DNA from: an uncultured Bacteroidota bacterium
GTDB lineage: Bacteria; Bacteroidota; Bacteroidia; B-17B0; Aurantibacillaceae
Reading direction: 5' to 3'
Assembly (NCBI GenBank): GCA_903923915.1
Contig: CAIXZI010000078.1
Coordinates: 1 to 7,910, forward strand
DNA: 7,910 nt
How positions within the stretch are numbered: position 1 is the first letter of the stretch; each line of letters begins with the position of its first letter. A program made the position numbers and the translations under genes. Under the pieces are notes generated by a model. That model did not search any database. It saw only the letters and a list, made by a program, of their open reading frames with translations, and was not told the origin of the DNA. Shown piece after piece: positions 6,460 to 7,910 of the stretch.

Positions 6460-6535
6460 TACGAACAACAAATTTTGTACGAATATACGAATTTGAAGCC
6501 TGATACATTTGTATATTCGTAGGGTATTATTCGTA
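6460..6535. repeat. Cluster of five TACGAA hexamers with 11-bp inverted repeat
   Basis: TACGAA occurs at 6460-6465, 6478-6483 and 6486-6491, and its complement TTCGTA at 6516-6521 and 6530-6535. The inner copies belong to a perfect 11-bp inverted repeat, TACGAATATAC (6478-6488) and GTATATTCGTA (6511-6521), separated by 22 bases. The cluster fills the divergent region between dusB and the CPBP gene and overlaps the -7 element at 6504-6511. It could be an operator array, or a copy of a dispersed ATTTGTATATTCGTAG-like intergenic repeat; the sequence alone does not decide. Confidence 0.6.
6504..6511 (+). promoter_or_regulatory. -7 promoter element of the CPBP gene pair
   Basis: TACATTTG matches TAnnTTTG and ends 33 bases before the ATG at 6545. 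No -33 element at standard spacing is seen; the nearest TTTG (6474-6477) is 26 bases upstream. It sits in the loop and right arm of the inverted repeat, so a protein bound there could block it. Confidence 0.4.
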
Positions 6536-6544
6536 ACTATAAAT

Positions 6545-7390
6545 ATGAACACAACTACTTTTAAAGACCGATGGGATTTATTTACCGTACTGGCTTACTT
6601 TATTTTATGCTTTGTAATGATGTTGGCTGAAAACGGAGGTGCATCCCAAATGCCAACTACCGTTAAAGACATCAATTTGTTAAAAGCTATGCAGGTGGTT
6701 TTAACTACCATACTGTTTATTTTACCTGCTACAATTTTTTGTCGTTTTATGCGCGATGAACGAAGTGCTTTTTTAAACATGAGTGCTACGCCGCATTTTT
6801 ATTATATATTAACTGCTGCAGCTACTATTTTATTTGCCCTGCCTGCCGTTAGTGGTTTAGAAAGCTGGAACCATTTAATACACTTGCCTGCAAGCATGAG
6901 TTCTATAGAAAACTGGATGCGCCTTAAAGAAACCGAAGCAGAAAAAATTACGTTATTATTTTTTGAAGATAAATCTATAGGTGGCTTAGTAATTAATTTA
7001 TTGGTTATGGCGTTTATGGCTGCCCTTAGCGAAGAAATATTTTTTAGAGGTTTGCTACAACAAATGCTGATTAAAAATAAAGTAAATGTGCATGTAGCTA
7101 TTGTTATCACAGCCATTCTATTCAGCGCATTTCACTTGCAATTTTTTGGTTTTATACCACGCATGTTTTTAGGTATTGTGTTGGGATACTTATATTTTAT
7201 CACACAAAATTTGTGGGTTTCTATTATTGCACATTTTTGTAACAATGCTTTTGCGGTGGTAGTCATGCACTATTCATTAGATTTGACAGTCGATATTAGT
7301 GTCGTTTTTATTCTATTAAGTATAGCCATGGTAGTAGGGCAGTTGGTAATGCTTAAAAGATTTGCAACTAAAATTAATTCGCTGCACTAA
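6545..7390 (+). CDS. CPBP-family intramembrane metalloprotease (Abi/CAAX type), 281 aa
   Basis: This membrane protein belongs to the CPBP family (CAAX proteases and bacteriocin-processing enzymes, PF02517), related to Rce1. The three signature motifs are intact: SEEIFFRG with Glu163, Glu164 and Arg168; FSAFH with Phe193 and His197; and HFCNN with His230 and Asn234. Catalysis is thus likely, through a glutamate-activated water. About eight hydrophobic segments are visible, near 11-30, 49-68, 84-101, 146-161, 184-200, 203-219, 223-240 and 251-269, with a soluble loop at about 102-145. The substrate is unknown; bacterial members range from bacteriocin self-immunity to processing of membrane proteins. 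A TTG at 6509 would add 12 residues, but it lies in the promoter and repeat region, so ATG 6545 is used. The next gene starts 2 bases after the stop, indicating an operon. Confidence 0.9.
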   Translation: MNTTTFKDRWDLFTVLAYFILCFVMMLAENGGASQMPTTVKDINLLKAMQVVLTTILFILPATIFCRFMRDERSAFLNMSATPHFYYILTAAATILFALPAVSGLESWNHLIHLPASMSSIENWMRLKETEAEKITLLFFEDKSIGGLVINLLVMAFMAALSEEIFFRGLLQQMLIKNKVNVHVAIVITAILFSAFHLQFFGFIPRMFLGIVLGYLYFITQNLWVSIIAHFCNNAFAVVVMHYSLDLTVDISVVFILLSIAMVVGQLVMLKRFATKINSLH

Positions 7391-7392
7391 GC

Positions 7393-7910
7393 ATGGCTAA
7401 AACAAAGCATAACCCAAATGCTTCGGTTGAAATTGATAATTACATAGAAGCCTTACCTACGTGGAGTAAAAAAATCTGTCAGAAATTACGCGGCATTGCT
7501 TTAAAGGCTGATGTTGGTATTATCGAAGATTGGAAATGGGGACCTAATTATTATTGTAACGGAATGCTTTGTGGTTTTGCAGCCCATCAAAAGTTTGTAA
7601 ACTTTGTTTTCTTTCAGGGAGTTTTATTAAAAGATAAAAAGAAAATTCTTCAACACAACGAAGGAAGTTTACATAACCGTCACCTTAGATATACGGATGT
7701 AAAAGAAATTAACGAAGATGTTTTATTAACCTATTTATTTGAAGCTGTCGATAATAATAAAGCAGGCAAAAAACTATTGGTTACAAAAGATAAAATCATT
7801 CCTATTCCTGCTGATGTAAAAAAAGCGTTTTCAAAGCACGGGATTTTGCAGGATTATGAAAACATGAATTTCTCTCGTCGTAAAGAATATATGTTTTGGA
7901 TTAATAGTGC
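7393..7910 (+). CDS. DUF1801 plus YdeI/OmdA-type protein, truncated by window end
   Basis: ATG at 7393, 2 bases after the CPBP stop, opens a frame that runs 172 codons off the window without a stop. The first part (about residues 10-120) resembles DUF1801 (YdhG-like): EALPTWSKKI, then EDWKWGPNYYCNGMLCGF, then FVNFVFFQGVLL and a LHNRHLRY segment. The second part, ADVKKAFSKHG...NFSRRKEYMFWINSA (from about 137), resembles the start of the YdeI or OmpD-associated (OmdA, PF13376) bacteriocin-protection domain, whose S-x-R-K-E-Y-x-x-W-I motif is distinctive. The pairing of these two domains is one I have seen before in Bacteroidota. It is soluble, with no membrane segment. Function is not established; the bacteriocin-protection label is by family name only. 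Tight spacing indicates co-transcription with the protease. Confidence 0.8.
   Translation, partial: MAKTKHNPNASVEIDNYIEALPTWSKKICQKLRGIALKADVGIIEDWKWGPNYYCNGMLCGFAAHQKFVNFVFFQGVLLKDKKKILQHNEGSLHNRHLRYTDVKEINEDVLLTYLFEAVDNNKAGKKLLVTKDKIIPIPADVKKAFSKHGILQDYENMNFSRRKEYMFWINS

Noticed and set aside
5597..6503. Plus-strand frames opposite dusB, and similar frames opposite uvrA, the transporter and the CPBP gene
   Set aside because: All are antisense shadows of strong family matches, with no promoter or recognisable domain.
1..7910. CRISPR array, tRNA or rRNA, transposase, toxin-antitoxin or defence system
   Set aside because: No regularly spaced repeats, no cloverleaf or rRNA segments, and no matching protein motifs were seen anywhere in the window.

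Overview
The window is AT-rich (about one third G+C by eye) and looks chromosomal from a member of the Bacteroidota. Three things point there: the UvrA, dihydrouridine synthase and STAS/SEC14-like proteins read like Bacteroidota family members; there are no convincing Shine-Dalgarno sequences before the genes; and several genes are preceded by the Bacteroidota -7 promoter element TAnnTTTG. I cannot place it below phylum.

Layout, left to right. 62-307 (-) is an unrecognised 81-residue protein with its own -7 element. 308-509 holds no gene but contains two compact repeat-like structures: a hairpin flanked by two similar 17-mers, then a copy of a CCTTCGACAAGCTCAGGATGAC-type intergenic repeat. 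510-3332 (-) is uvrA (940 aa). A 105-base divergent promoter region separates it from a STAS/SEC14-like protein (3438-3884, +). In both genes the start codon lies only 6-7 bases past the -7 element, so both mRNAs should be nearly leaderless. A probable terminator (4001-4036) and a new promoter (4039-4066) precede a possible 25-codon ORF and an 11-helix Nramp-like metal transporter (4152-5420, +). This converges on a DusB-type tRNA-dihydrouridine synthase (5465-6454, -; GTG start preferred). The short divergent region beyond it carries five TACGAA hexamers, including an 11-bp perfect inverted repeat. It leads into a two-gene unit: a CPBP-family intramembrane protease (6545-7390, +) and, 2 bases later, a DUF1801 plus YdeI/OmdA-type protein cut off by the window end (7393-7910, +).

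The genes do not form one pathway. They are a set of short transcription units for DNA repair, metal transport, tRNA modification and membrane or envelope-related functions. I found no mobile element, CRISPR array, RNA gene or defence cassette. The points most worth a second look are in the intergenic DNA (repeats at 384-506, dyad in the uvrA promoter, TACGAA cluster at 6460-6535, short ORF before the transporter) and the non-canonical metal-site motifs of the Nramp-like protein.
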